A stretch of DNA of 43,816 nucleotides. It comes from an uncultured Eubacteriales bacterium (GTDB lineage Bacteria > Bacillota > Clostridia > Oscillospirales > Acutalibacteraceae). A program made the position numbers and the translations under genes. The stretch is taken from positions 1 through 43,816 of the forward strand of contig OMYH01000009.1 in NCBI GenBank assembly GCA_900315255.1, written 5' to 3'. Shown here one piece after another: positions 13,063 through 24,277 of this stretch (the first letter of the stretch is position 1; every line of letters starts with the position of its first letter). The notes beneath the pieces are model-generated. The model was not told the DNA's origin, searched no databases, and was given only the letters and a program-made list of their open reading frames with translations.

Positions 13063-15597
13063 TTATTCTTCCGTTGACTCTGAGTTTTCCTCATTCTGTT
13101 CGTTTTCTGTGGAAATCTCTTTGCTTATTTTGGTTTCTGTATCTTCGCTGTCCTCATGCGGCTGTCTTGCAAGAGATACTACCTTTGAACCCTCGGCTAC
13201 TCTCATCACTGTAACACCCTTGCTCGGACGCGCGCATATTCTTATCGAATCCGCATTGATACGAATAATAGTACCGTTATCCGAAATAAGAACTATATCG
13301 TCATCAAGGTTAACAACCTTGATAGCCGCAACATCGCCGTACTTATCGACATGGTAGTTGATAAGTCCGCTTCCGCCTCTTGACTGTAATCTATAGTCAT
13401 CTATGCTGCTGAGTCTGCCGTAGCCTGTTTCGGATACTGTCAGAACATAAGCGCCTTCTCTGATAGTGGACATACCGATAACATTGTCGCCGTTTTCCAG
13501 CTTGATCGCTCTTACTCCTCTTGCTGTTCTGCCCATATCACGAACGTCGGTTTCGTTAAACTTGATAGCCTTACCTTTCTTTGTTGCAACAAGCATTTGC
13601 TTTGTACCGTCGGTCAGACGTACCCAACACAGCTCATCGCCCTCATTAAGATCAATAGCGATAAGACCGCCTTTTCTGATATTGCTGAAAAGACTGAGAT
13701 CGACTCTCTTTATAATACCCTGCTTTGTTACCATGACAAGATAGTTATTCTCGGCATTATCGAAATTCGGAACCTTGATCATAGCCGTGATACGCTCGTC
13801 TTTCACAAGCGGCAGGATATTCGCAACATGAGTTCCCTTTGAAGTTCGGCTGCCCTCGGGTATCTGATAGCACTTTACTCTGTAAACCTTACCGAGATTT
13901 GTAAAGAACATTACATAATCATGGCTGTTCGTGATGAACATATCGGTCGCTACGTCTTCTTCACGCTTGCCGACTCCCGTAATACCCTTGCCGCCTCTTT
14001 TCTGAGTCTTATAGGTATCAACCGACTGACGCTTGATATATCCGAGATTTGTGAGCGTAAGTACGCAGTCCTCTACGGTGATAAGCTCTTCAATATCAAC
14101 TTCTCCGCTTACATCGGTGATCTCTGTTCTTCTCTCATCGCCGTACTTATTTCTTATCTCTGTCAGCTCTTCTTTTATGATAGTACGCTGTCTTGATTCA
14201 TTCGCAATAATATCCTCAAGATCGGTTATCTTTATTTTCAATGCGTTTATCTCTTCTTCTATCTTATAACGTTCGAGATTTGTAAGTCTCGCAAGACGCA
14301 TATCAACGATAGCCTGCGTCTGAACATCATCAAGCCCAAATCTGTCGCTGAGTGCCTGCTTTGCAGAAGGCGTATCTTTGCTGGCTCTGATTATTGCAAT
14401 AACCTCGTCAATAAAGTCGAGCGCTACTTTCAGACCGTCAAGGATATGAAGTCTTTCCTGAGCTTTTTTCAGATCAAACAGCGAACGTCTTGTTATTATT
14501 TCAAGCTGAAAAGCTATATAATTATCAAGTATGTTTTTCAGAGTCAGCAGCTTAGGCTCGCCATTCACAATAGCTATCATTATAACACTGAAAATAGACT
14601 GAAGCTGTGTATCTCTGAACAGCTTGTTAAGAACGATATTAGGATCTGCTTCTCTCTTGACATCAATTTCGATATGCATACCGTTTCTGTCGGAGTGATC
14701 CTCGATATTGGTAATGCCCTCTATTTTTTTCTCCTTAACATGATCTGCTATAGTCATAATAAGCTTTGCCTTATTTACCTGATATGGCAGTTCTGTGACT
14801 ATTATCTTATGTCTGCCGTTTTTCGCCTCGACTATCTCTGTTTTTGCACGTACTGCAACCTTACCCTTACCGGTTGCGTAAGCGGCTCTTATACCGCTTC
14901 TGCCCATAACTATACCGCCTGTCGGAAAATCAGGACCTTTTATAAAATCCATCAGTTCTGCAAGAGAAGCATCGGGATTATCTACCAGATAACATATTGC
15001 GTCGCTTACCTCACTGAGGTTATGCGGCGGAATATTTGTTGCCATACCTACTGCGATACCCATACTTCCGTTTACAAGCAGGTTCGGAAATTTTGTAGGA
15101 AGCACCGAAGGTTCTTTTCTGGAATCGTCATAGTTCGGAACAAAATCAACGGTATCCTTATCTATATCACGCAGCATCTCCACGGAGATTTTGCTCATTC
15201 TTGACTCTGTATAACGGTAAGCAGCAGGCGGATCTCCGTCTACGCTGCCGAAGTTGCCGTGACCGTCAACAAGCATATATCTCATTGAGAAATCCTGAGC
15301 AAGTCTTACAAGTGCGTCATAAACGGACGCATCGCCGTGAGGGTGATATTTACCCAGAACGTCGCCGACAGTAGTTGCGCACTTCTTGTAGGGCGAGTTA
15401 GGCAGTATGTTGTTTTCATACTTCGCATACAGTATTCTTCTGTGTACAGGCTTCAGACCGTCCCTGACATCAGGCAAAGCACGACTCACTATAACGGACA
15501 TAGAGTAATCGAGAAACGACTTCCTCATTTCCTTATCAAGATCGACTTCTATAATCCGGGATTCGGGAGCAGACTGTATCATATCTTCTTTATCCAT
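13063..15597 (-). CDS. gyrA: DNA gyrase subunit A
   Basis: The 844-residue subunit cuts and rejoins DNA in the A2B2 gyrase that adds negative supercoils. The catalytic tyrosine is Tyr129 in A-A-Y-R-Y-T-E. The quinolone-determining region reads [12 protein letters not shown], with Ala90 at the position of E. coli Ser83 and Asp94 at that of Asp87. The GyrA box Q-K-R-G-G-K-G is at 532-538, starting the six-bladed C-terminal pinwheel that wraps DNA. The end is a short acidic tail. The ATG lies 24 bases after the gyrB stop, so the two are one operon. The alanine in the drug-binding position is natural in mycobacteria and predicts weaker fluoroquinolone binding. Confidence 0.97.
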   Translation of the reverse strand: MDKEDMIQSAPESRIIEVDLDKEMRKSFLDYSMSVIVSRALPDVRDGLKPVHRRILYAKYENNILPNSPYKKCATTVGDVLGKYHPHGDASVYDALVRLAQDFSMRYMLVDGHGNFGSVDGDPPAAYRYTESRMSKISVEMLRDIDKDTVDFVPNYDDSRKEPSVLPTKFPNLLVNGSMGIAVGMATNIPPHNLSEVSDAICYLVDNPDASLAELMDFIKGPDFPTGGIVMGRSGIRAAYATGKGKVAVRAKTEIVEAKNGRHKIIVTELPYQVNKAKLIMTIADHVKEKKIEGITNIEDHSDRNGMHIEIDVKREADPNIVLNKLFRDTQLQSIFSVIMIAIVNGEPKLLTLKNILDNYIAFQLEIITRRSLFDLKKAQERLHILDGLKVALDFIDEVIAIIRASKDTPSAKQALSDRFGLDDVQTQAIVDMRLARLTNLERYKIEEEINALKIKITDLEDIIANESRQRTIIKEELTEIRNKYGDERRTEITDVSGEVDIEELITVEDCVLTLTNLGYIKRQSVDTYKTQKRGGKGITGVGKREEDVATDMFITNSHDYVMFFTNLGKVYRVKCYQIPEGSRTSKGTHVANILPLVKDERITAMIKVPNFDNAENNYLVMVTKQGIIKRVDLSLFSNIRKGGLIAIDLNEGDELCWVRLTDGTKQMLVATKKGKAIKFNETDVRDMGRTARGVRAIKLENGDNVIGMSTIREGAYVLTVSETGYGRLSSIDDYRLQSRGGSGLINYHVDKYGDVAAIKVVNLDDDIVLISDNGTIIRINADSIRICARPSKGVTVMRVAEGSKVVSLARQPHEDSEDTETKISKEISTENEQNEENSESTEE

Positions 15598-15621
15598 TCT
15601 TTTATCCTCGCTTTATTAAAA

Positions 15622-18038
<2,417 letters not shown>

Positions 18039-18044
18039 TAACAA

Positions 18045-18491
18045 TTAATCCTCCTGATCTGTAAAGTTGTTTTTCAACTGCTGTTTCTTCTTTACGCTGT
18101 TCTGAGAAACCTTTGAACGCACGTTCTTTCCGCCTTTCAGACTCACACTGCCCTGTGTTCTCTTATTTGTGCTGTTCAAAAGCTGAGCCTGACTTTTCCT
18201 TGCCTGCTTCATCTGAGCGTTTCTGAGTTCCTCCGCCTTTTCGGAATTCAGGCTTTTCTGAATTCTCTGCTGATTCTGTCGTTCCGATTCTTCCTTCAGC
18301 TCGGCTTTTCTCTGAGCTTTTTTCAATTCTTCAAGTTTTTTCTTCTGACGTGCATCCCTCTGAGCGATTATCTTCGCTTTTTCTTCATTAGTAAGCTCCT
18401 TGTTTTCAAAACTTTCTGCTTTGTCACGGATACTTTCGAGAACCTTATTCCTCTCGTATTCGTAATTTACAGGAACCTTCTCTTCAGGCAC
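18045..18491 (-). CDS. Lys/Glu/Gln-rich coiled-coil ORF, probable continuation of the upstream gene
   Basis: A 148-residue, highly charged helical protein (ELKKAQRKAELKEESE region) with a basic C-terminus rich in Ser, Asn and Lys. Taken alone it starts at a GTG with only AAAAGG as RBS. Its frame is open upstream to the A10 tract at 18506-18515, and its composition continues that of the C-terminal part of the 855-residue protein. A -1 shift on that tract would fuse the two into one protein of about 1,010 residues. It may therefore be no separate gene at all. Confidence 0.6.
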   Translation of the reverse strand: MPEEKVPVNYEYERNKVLESIRDKAESFENKELTNEEKAKIIAQRDARQKKKLEELKKAQRKAELKEESERQNQQRIQKSLNSEKAEELRNAQMKQARKSQAQLLNSTNKRTQGSVSLKGGKNVRSKVSQNSVKKKQQLKNNFTDQED

Positions 18492-18493
18492 GG

Positions 18494-21061
18494 TTACCTT
18501 TTCGATTTTTTTTTTGAATTCTGAGAGTTTATCTTTTCTTTCTCTGCCTTGGCTTTTTCCTTTGCTTTTCTTCTCGCTTCTTTGTCTGCCAGTCTTCTCG
18601 CTTCCTCTTCCTGTTCAAAAGCTTCGTTGCGCTCCTCTTCTGTTGCCTCAACTATTTTTTCTTTGATAGCAGAGAAAAATCCTTTTGACTTATTCTTTTT
18701 CTTCTGAGCAGGCTTTTTCTGAACAGGCTTTTTCTGAACAGGCTTCTCCTTTTCTGTACTATCTGTCACAGCAGACTCCTTCACAGGCTTCTTCTGTGAC
18801 ATTGCAGCCGCAGCCTGAGCAGCCTTCGGGAATTTCTTCTCATACTTAGACGGCTTTGCTTTGACAGGCTCCTCATTAATTACAGTCTTTGATGTTTCTG
18901 TTTGTTCGTCTGTTTCAGATGATTCATGCTCATCTTCGGGTTCTTCTTCTGTATAAGAGCTGGTCTGATAGCCCGAGAAATCTATCTCCTCATCGTCATC
19001 GTCTTCTTCAAAGAGATCATCGTAATTTTCATTATCCGACTCTTGCTCTTCTTTATCTTCCGAGTAATCCACAACATAATCGTTCTCAGGCTCGATTTTT
19101 GCAAACACCCTTGTCTTTTCAAGAGATTTCTCCTCGGGAATATATTCAACTGCACCCTCTATAGGTTCTTCGTCGTTTTCGTCGAATAGTTCTTCGTCTT
19201 CTTCAGATGTGTTATCAAGCTCTTCTTCGGTATCGGCCTCATCCTCGATATGCTTTTCTTCATCAATATCAGGATGTTTCTCGTCATTGCGCTCTGCCTG
19301 ATCGTCTGATCCCGATACTTCAACAAGCTTCATACCGTTCTCCGTTATATCAGATTTTTCAGACAAATCTGATTTCGAATTATTCGGCACAAAATCAAAT
19401 ATTTCATCAAACTGCTTTCCGAACTCTATCGGTTCATCATCACTGTTATATTCATCCTCAAGCACAGCAGGGGTGATCACGGGAATAAGCTTTTTGTCAG
19501 CTTTTGAATCATCTTCAGAGACATCCTCCTGAGTGATAACCTCTATACTGTCGATATCTCCTGTTACCTCTAACTCTTCTTCGTATGAAAGAATGTCGCT
19601 TGGAGAAACGGATTTCGCATCGTCATCTTCATCGCCAAAATCAAATTCAAGCTGATCGTCCTCAGCTTCTGTATTACCGGAGATAATATCAGGCGTTTCT
19701 GCAACAACGTCCTCTTCATCATCGGCAGACTCGGAAAAAGCTTCTTTTACAGGCTTATCTGCAGATTTCGCTACATCAATAACGTTTTCTTTTTCGGGAA
19801 CATATTCAAACTCAACATAATCATCTTCAAGCTCGTCCTGTGTTTCATCTTTTTCTTCGGCAGAGCCGGTTTCATAGTCAGGCTCAACATATTCCTCATC
19901 AGCCTGCTGCTCGTACTCTTCTTTTTCACCGAATTTATATTCTACCTTATTCGCATTCTTTCCGCCGAATTCCTCTTCCTCCTCTGCGCTTGGTTCGGAA
20001 TCAAAGAAATTAAGGATCTCTTCATTCTCCTGCTCGTCCTCATCTATTTCCGGCTCAATATCCTTCATATTCTCATATCTGATAACATCATTGACAAAAA
20101 CAAAATAGATAAAATCAACTTTATTTGTTTTTGTTAATTTATGGTATACAGGAACGGGAACTTCATTTGTTATTTCTCTGTTTGCGTTTGTATCGATTGG
20201 CTTCTCTTCTGTTTTTACAGGTACAGATTTCTTTTCCGAGATCTTCTCTTCTATCTTCTTGTGTACCGCTGTATCCGATTTTGGGCGCTTAAACGCACGT
20301 CTGTCTTCACTGTTATCCTCAATGACAAAAATGTCGTCTTCATCTTCATCAACGCTGTCCTCGACAAGATGTTTGTTCTCGTCATCATCGACATACTCAT
20401 TATCTATATCGATATTCTCTATCTGAACATTTTCTTCGGTATTATCATCGTAACTGTCTTCAATAATAACATCGTCATCAAAGTTTCCGAATTCATCGTT
20501 GTACTGTTTTTTATTTTCTTTTTCCTTTTTTTGTGTCTTCTCATTTTTTGCAGACCTGATCTCAGATTCGTCCTCATCATCGTCTACAACAATATATGTT
20601 TTAACAAACTTATGAAATTTCTCCTTAAAAGAACCGTTACTGCTCACTTCAATTCTCTCCTCTGCTTGTTCATTACCGGCGTTGTATTTTATATATTTTG
20701 TCTTTTCTTTTGACTCTGATCTCTTCTTGATTTTCACTGCAGGCCTGGCAGCCTCGCTTTTTATAGAATTCAGACGATAATATAAGGGTATCATAAAAAA
20801 GAATACCACAAAAGGAATGATCGTCACAATAAATTTCAGCAGTATATGCTTCGAAAAATCTGAAAAAAACATTACCGCCGCAAGAATAACAGCTATCAAA
20901 AGCAGCAGACCTGCCGAAATATATATTTTTTTATCATATGTAATGCTTGAATACCTGCTGCATTCACGGCATAAATGTTCCCCGCTGCTTATTTCCGTAA
21001 GTGATCTGATATATGAAACCTTACTGTCACAGTAAGGACATCTTCTTGTTTTTTTCTTCAT
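18494..21061 (-). CDS. large zinc-ribbon membrane protein with acidic domain
   Basis: An 855-residue protein. Residues 8-34 are a zinc ribbon (C-P-Y-C, C-R-E-C), and residues about 47-67 and 75-95 are membrane spans. A very long acidic low-complexity region follows, with many runs of D and E (about residues 160-680), then a basic Lys/Ala/Pro segment (KKPVQKKPAQKKKNK) and a charged coiled coil. It should be a bitopic or hairpin membrane protein with a large cytoplasmic disordered tail. The family is not recognised. Its 3' end contains ten A residues on the coding strand, then a TAA 11 bases later in frame. The smaller zinc-ribbon protein next to gyrB is a relative. Confidence 0.75.
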   Translation of the reverse strand: MKKKTRRCPYCDSKVSYIRSLTEISSGEHLCRECSRYSSITYDKKIYISAGLLLLIAVILAAVMFFSDFSKHILLKFIVTIIPFVVFFFMIPLYYRLNSIKSEAARPAVKIKKRSESKEKTKYIKYNAGNEQAEERIEVSSNGSFKEKFHKFVKTYIVVDDDEDESEIRSAKNEKTQKKEKENKKQYNDEFGNFDDDVIIEDSYDDNTEENVQIENIDIDNEYVDDDENKHLVEDSVDEDEDDIFVIEDNSEDRRAFKRPKSDTAVHKKIEEKISEKKSVPVKTEEKPIDTNANREITNEVPVPVYHKLTKTNKVDFIYFVFVNDVIRYENMKDIEPEIDEDEQENEEILNFFDSEPSAEEEEEFGGKNANKVEYKFGEKEEYEQQADEEYVEPDYETGSAEEKDETQDELEDDYVEFEYVPEKENVIDVAKSADKPVKEAFSESADDEEDVVAETPDIISGNTEAEDDQLEFDFGDEDDDAKSVSPSDILSYEEELEVTGDIDSIEVITQEDVSEDDSKADKKLIPVITPAVLEDEYNSDDEPIEFGKQFDEIFDFVPNNSKSDLSEKSDITENGMKLVEVSGSDDQAERNDEKHPDIDEEKHIEDEADTEEELDNTSEEDEELFDENDEEPIEGAVEYIPEEKSLEKTRVFAKIEPENDYVVDYSEDKEEQESDNENYDDLFEEDDDDEEIDFSGYQTSSYTEEEPEDEHESSETDEQTETSKTVINEEPVKAKPSKYEKKFPKAAQAAAAMSQKKPVKESAVTDSTEKEKPVQKKPVQKKPAQKKKNKSKGFFSAIKEKIVEATEEERNEAFEQEEEARRLADKEARRKAKEKAKAEKEKINSQNSKKKSKR
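18506..18515 (-). promoter_or_regulatory. A10 slippery tract at the ORF junction
   Basis: Ten consecutive A bases on the coding strand. Read normally, the upstream frame gives TCA AAA AAA AAA TCG and soon a TAA. Backing up one base gives AAA AAA AAA ATC GAA and enters the downstream coiled-coil frame. A-AAA-AAA is a known slippery sequence for -1 frameshifting and for polymerase slippage. Confidence 0.55.
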
Positions 21062-21086
21062 AACAAAGATACCTCTCAGTTCAATA

Positions 21087-21350
21087 TCACAGTGAATCCT
21101 CTGAAATTGAGAACCTCTTATTTAAAGTCTGTGAAGACAGCTGACTTATATATACAAAAGTTTTTTTATTTTCTATACATACTACGAACGATTTTGGTAA
21201 TTCGTATGACACATTGACCACTCGTCCTTCCTTTTCCGCAGAAGCAAGATACTTTTTTGTATGCTTTGATATGGTCGCTGTGTCAAGATCAAATATTCCT
21301 ACTATACTTTTTTTCGGAATAACAACGTCCGAACCTAAATGAAGATACAT
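21087..21350 (-). CDS. remB: RemB, DUF370 regulator
   Basis: An 87-residue DUF370 protein, RemB (YaaB), found between recF and gyrB in many Firmicutes. The family mark M-Y-L-H-L-G-S-D-V-V-I-P and the segment I-V-G-I-F-D-L-D are present. In Bacillus the RemA/RemB proteins take part in biofilm-matrix gene control; RemB's own action is poorly known. The ATG follows TGGAGG. The position after recF agrees with the standard origin order. Confidence 0.9.
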   Translation of the reverse strand: MYLHLGSDVVIPKKSIVGIFDLDTATISKHTKKYLASAEKEGRVVNVSYELPKSFVVCIENKKTFVYISQLSSQTLNKRFSISEDSL

Positions 21351-21442
21351 ATGCCCTCCAAAACACCGAATAGCTGTAAACCGCCTCCGGCGTCGATTTA
21401 AGACATTTTAATAAACTTATACACTTTTCATTATAGCACAAA

Positions 21443-21463
21443 AAAATGCATTTGAGGCATTTT
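21443..21463 (-). terminator. terminator after recF
   Basis: On the minus strand AAAATGC pairs with GCATTTT and runs into T7, 25 bases past the recF stop. A TATAAT-like -10 for remB lies right after it (21430-21435). Confidence 0.65.
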
Positions 21464-21487
21464 ATATGAAAATTTAATAAAAAATTT

Positions 21488-22591
21488 TCATACAGGCATT
21501 ACCTCTCCCTTTTCAACATAGAAAAGCTTTCCGCCCTCAAGTCTGTCAGCGGAAGCTCTTTCACAGCAGCTTATAAAAACCTGTCTGTCGGAAATTTTAT
21601 TAAGCAAAAACTCCTGACGCCTGCTGTCAAGCTCACTTAATACATCATCAAGCAAAACTATAGGCTCCTGTTCGGTCGCCTGCTTTATTAATTCGGCCTC
21701 TGCGATCTTCATGGATAACACACTGCTTCTTTGCTGACCCTGGGATCCAAAAGATCTAAGACTTTCTCCGTTTATTTCAAGGAAAAGATCATCTCTGTGA
21801 GGACCTATTGAAGTGGAACCGTCCTTTATATCATCTTTCCTTGTTTCCCTTAATTTTTTTATATAACTGCCAATGAGTTTTTCTCTGTCCGAGAAGATCT
21901 CTTCGGGAAATTCACACTGATAAGAAATATTGAGCTCTTCTCTCCCGTCTGATATGCCTGAATGATATCTTTTAGAAAAAGTATTAAGCTGCTGCACATA
22001 ATTTATTCTCATTCTGATAACGGCTGCGCCATACACCGCAAGTCTTTCTTCCCATATTTCCATAGTATCCAAAAGATCGCTGTGATAGGGGAGATCCTTC
22101 AGCAAAGCATTCCTCTGAACAAGCAGCCTGTTATACTCCGACAATGTATCCGAAAAATTCGGTCTTATCTGACAAACAGCGCTGTCAATGAATTTTCGTC
22201 TTTCGGAAGGTCCTCTTTTTACAAGAGAAAGATGCTCGGGGGAAAATACAACAATACAAAGTTTTCCGAGAAGCTTATTTACAGAACTCTGTTTTACTCC
22301 ATTCAGCTTTACTTCTTTTTTTCCCTTTTGATAGACAATTTCTGCATTCTGCATTCTGTCCTCCGAGAAAAAATCTATATAAATCGATGCTTTGTTTTTG
22401 TCAAATCCAATGAATTCACTGTCTTTAGCCCCTCTGAAGCTCCTGTTTCCGCTAAAAAGCCACAAAGCTTCAAGAAGATTTGTTTTCCCTTGTGCATTTT
22501 TGCCATATATTACATTTACATTTTCGCACGGAAATATCTCTCCGTTTGACAAATTTCTGTAACCTTCAAAGGAAAGACGATTTATTATCAT
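21488..22591 (-). CDS. recF: DNA replication and repair protein RecF
   Basis: A 367-residue SMC-like ATPase that helps load RecA at gaps together with RecO and RecR. Walker A is G-K-N-A-Q-G-K-T (residues 30-37), the ABC signature appears as S-F-G-S-Q-G-Q-Q-R, and Walker B as [13 protein letters not shown]. The start ATG overlaps the rlbA stop (ATGA), so the two are translationally coupled. Length is normal. Confidence 0.95.
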   Translation of the reverse strand: MIINRLSFEGYRNLSNGEIFPCENVNVIYGKNAQGKTNLLEALWLFSGNRSFRGAKDSEFIGFDKNKASIYIDFFSEDRMQNAEIVYQKGKKEVKLNGVKQSSVNKLLGKLCIVVFSPEHLSLVKRGPSERRKFIDSAVCQIRPNFSDTLSEYNRLLVQRNALLKDLPYHSDLLDTMEIWEERLAVYGAAVIRMRINYVQQLNTFSKRYHSGISDGREELNISYQCEFPEEIFSDREKLIGSYIKKLRETRKDDIKDGSTSIGPHRDDLFLEINGESLRSFGSQGQQRSSVLSMKIAEAELIKQATEQEPIVLLDDVLSELDSRRQEFLLNKISDRQVFISCCERASADRLEGGKLFYVEKGEVMPV

Positions 22592-22803
22592 TTTCCGCAC
22601 ACCTCAAGTACGATACCGTTGCATTCAGCTGTGTCACCAATACGCATTTTCTTGCCTCGCATGGTACACACTTCTCCGTTTACCTTCACTCCGCCGTTTT
22701 GTATCAGCATTTTTGCCTGACCTCCGGTACCGAATCCGCCAAGCTTCATCAGATCATTAAGCTTAATATATTCCGTATCTATATAAATATTCTCTTTTCT
22801 CAT
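22588..22803 (-). CDS. rlbA: S4-domain RNA-binding protein RlbA/YaaA
   Basis: A 71-residue S4-like RNA-binding protein that is always found between dnaN and recF in Firmicutes and has been linked to ribosome assembly. The S4 core reads [13 protein letters not shown], ...[19 protein letters not shown]. The ATG follows GGGGGAG. It overlaps recF by four bases. Confidence 0.9.
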   Translation of the reverse strand: MRKENIYIDTEYIKLNDLMKLGGFGTGGQAKMLIQNGGVKVNGEVCTMRGKKMRIGDTAECNGIVLEVCGK

Positions 22804-22819
22804 AACGCTCCCCCGTTTA

Positions 22820-23917
22820 TCAGCTAAGACGCATAGGTACTACAAGGAATACAAAGCTGTCACCTTCTGTCGGAAGTATCTTCAAAGGTTTAAGCGGACC
22901 GTTAAACTCCATAATAAGCTCGTCTGTTTCCGAATTTTTGAGAGCGTCGAGCAGATATTTGTTGTTAAATCCTATCTCAACTTCATCACCCTCATACGCA
23001 ACCTCTATATAGTCGCTCGCTTTTCCGACTACAGTCGTGCAGTGAAGCTTGATCCCTTCATCTGCAACGATCACTCTCACAGGGCTTTGCATCTTGTCGT
23101 TTGTAAGCAAAGACATTCTCTCAACAGCTGCAGTAATCTCTTTTGTCTTTACTTTAAGCTTTGTTGATGCGCCTTTCGGAATAGTTCCTTCGTATTCTAT
23201 GAATTTTCCTTCTATAAGACGTGAAATGACAGAATAATTCTCTATTTTAAATACAACATGCTTTTTTCCGACAATTATCTGAACATCGCTTTCCTCGCTT
23301 GCCGTAAACTTAAGAATTTCTCCGAGTGTTTTTCCCGGAACAACAAAGCTGAAATTAATGTCGGATGCGATTTTTTCTTTCCTGACAGCCATACGGAATC
23401 CATCTATAGAAACTATATTGAGAAATCCTGATCTGAGATCAAAAAGCGAACCTGTATATATAGGCTTCGACATATTATCGGAAACAGCAAAATTAGTTTG
23501 CCTTATCATATTTTTCAGAATAGCCGTATTGACGCGGAAGCTCTGAAGCGTTTCAAATGTAGGAAGCTCAGGATATTCATACGATGACATTCCTATTATC
23601 TGATAATTTACAACACCCGAGTGTATATAAGAAACCAGCTTGTCATCTGTTTCAAGCGTTACTGTATTGTCAGGAAGACGTTTTACCATATCGGAAAACA
23701 GCTTTGCGCTGAGAACAATTTCTCCTCCTTCAATAACCGTTGCAGATATTTCTGTTCTTATTCCTATATCAAGGTCGTAACCACAGAGAACGACAGTATT
23801 TTCTGTCGTCTTCAAGAGAATACCCTCCAATGCAGGAATTGTATTCTTAGTTGATACAGCACGCATTACGTTAGTTACTGCAGCTGTAAGCTCATATCTT
23901 TCGAATATTACTTTCAT
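22820..23917 (-). CDS. dnaN: DNA polymerase III beta subunit (sliding clamp)
   Basis: A 365-residue clamp made of three repeated domains, which dimerises around DNA and tethers polymerase III. The start [10 protein letters not shown] and the C-terminus with [10 protein letters not shown] (canonical P-M-R) are both present. The ATG at 23917 is chosen because AAAGGAG precedes it; the open frame continues 23 codons further. It follows dnaA on the same strand with a 360-base gap holding the unwinding region. Confidence 0.96.
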   Translation of the reverse strand: MKVIFERYELTAAVTNVMRAVSTKNTIPALEGILLKTTENTVVLCGYDLDIGIRTEISATVIEGGEIVLSAKLFSDMVKRLPDNTVTLETDDKLVSYIHSGVVNYQIIGMSSYEYPELPTFETLQSFRVNTAILKNMIRQTNFAVSDNMSKPIYTGSLFDLRSGFLNIVSIDGFRMAVRKEKIASDINFSFVVPGKTLGEILKFTASEESDVQIIVGKKHVVFKIENYSVISRLIEGKFIEYEGTIPKGASTKLKVKTKEITAAVERMSLLTNDKMQSPVRVIVADEGIKLHCTTVVGKASDYIEVAYEGDEVEIGFNNKYLLDALKNSETDELIMEFNGPLKPLKILPTEGDSFVFLVVPMRLS

Positions 23918-24004
23918 TTCAGTGTTTCTCCTTTCAGTAATTCGCAGACTCTGTTCGATGTTACTTCCCGAGGCTGCAAAAAACATGATCTCTTATTCCA
24001 AAAG

Positions 24005-24209
24005 CAAAAAGAGATATATAAGCATTGTATAATTTTAGTAGTAGTAGTAGAGGAAAAGGAAATGTCAAAAAGCGGATAAAACGTTGATTATTACAGGAAA
24101 AGTTTATTATCATACCAAGGCAGACTTATCCATGCTTTTAACATCGTCATTGCTGCGTATGTTGATAATGTTTATATCACCATGTTGACAGTTGATGAAA
24201 TGTTGAAAA
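24005..24209. other. oriC: oriC unwinding region between dnaA and dnaN
   Basis: This gap lies between dnaN and dnaA. Reading from dnaA towards dnaN are DnaA-box-like nonamers TGTTGAAAA (24201), TGTTGACAG (24183), TGTTGATAA (24160), TTATCCATG (24126) and, on the minus strand, TTATCCGCT (24079-24071). Next comes a (TAG)5 tract at 24037-24051, then AT-rich DNA at 24005-24036. B. subtilis has boxes, then DnaA-trio repeats (TAG read on one strand), then the unwinding element in the same order. No exact TTATCCACA is present. Between 24210 and 24277 I see no further element. Confidence 0.7.
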
Positions 24210-24277
24210 TAATCGCATATATTACCATCTGTAATTTGATTACAATCGAACACTTTTTGAATAATTTATGAACAAAA

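Noticed and set aside
14446..15204. 252-residue plus-strand ORF
   Set aside because: It is antisense to gyrA, lacks an RBS and family motifs, and arises from gyrA codon bias.
18506..18515. Run of T on the plus strand as an intrinsic terminator
   Set aside because: There is no stem before it, and it lies inside a coding frame on the minus strand.
20141..20713. 190-residue hydrophobic plus-strand ORF
   Set aside because: Antisense to the acidic Asp/Glu-rich region, whose reverse complement always gives Phe/Ile/Val-rich frames.
23320..23345. TTTTTCCCGGAAC in dnaN as a Noc site
   Set aside because: Too many mismatches on the right arm; likely chance.
24037..24051. (TAG)5 as a plain microsatellite
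   Set aside because: Its position and orientation between box-like sites and AT-rich DNA next to dnaN fit a DnaA-trio better.
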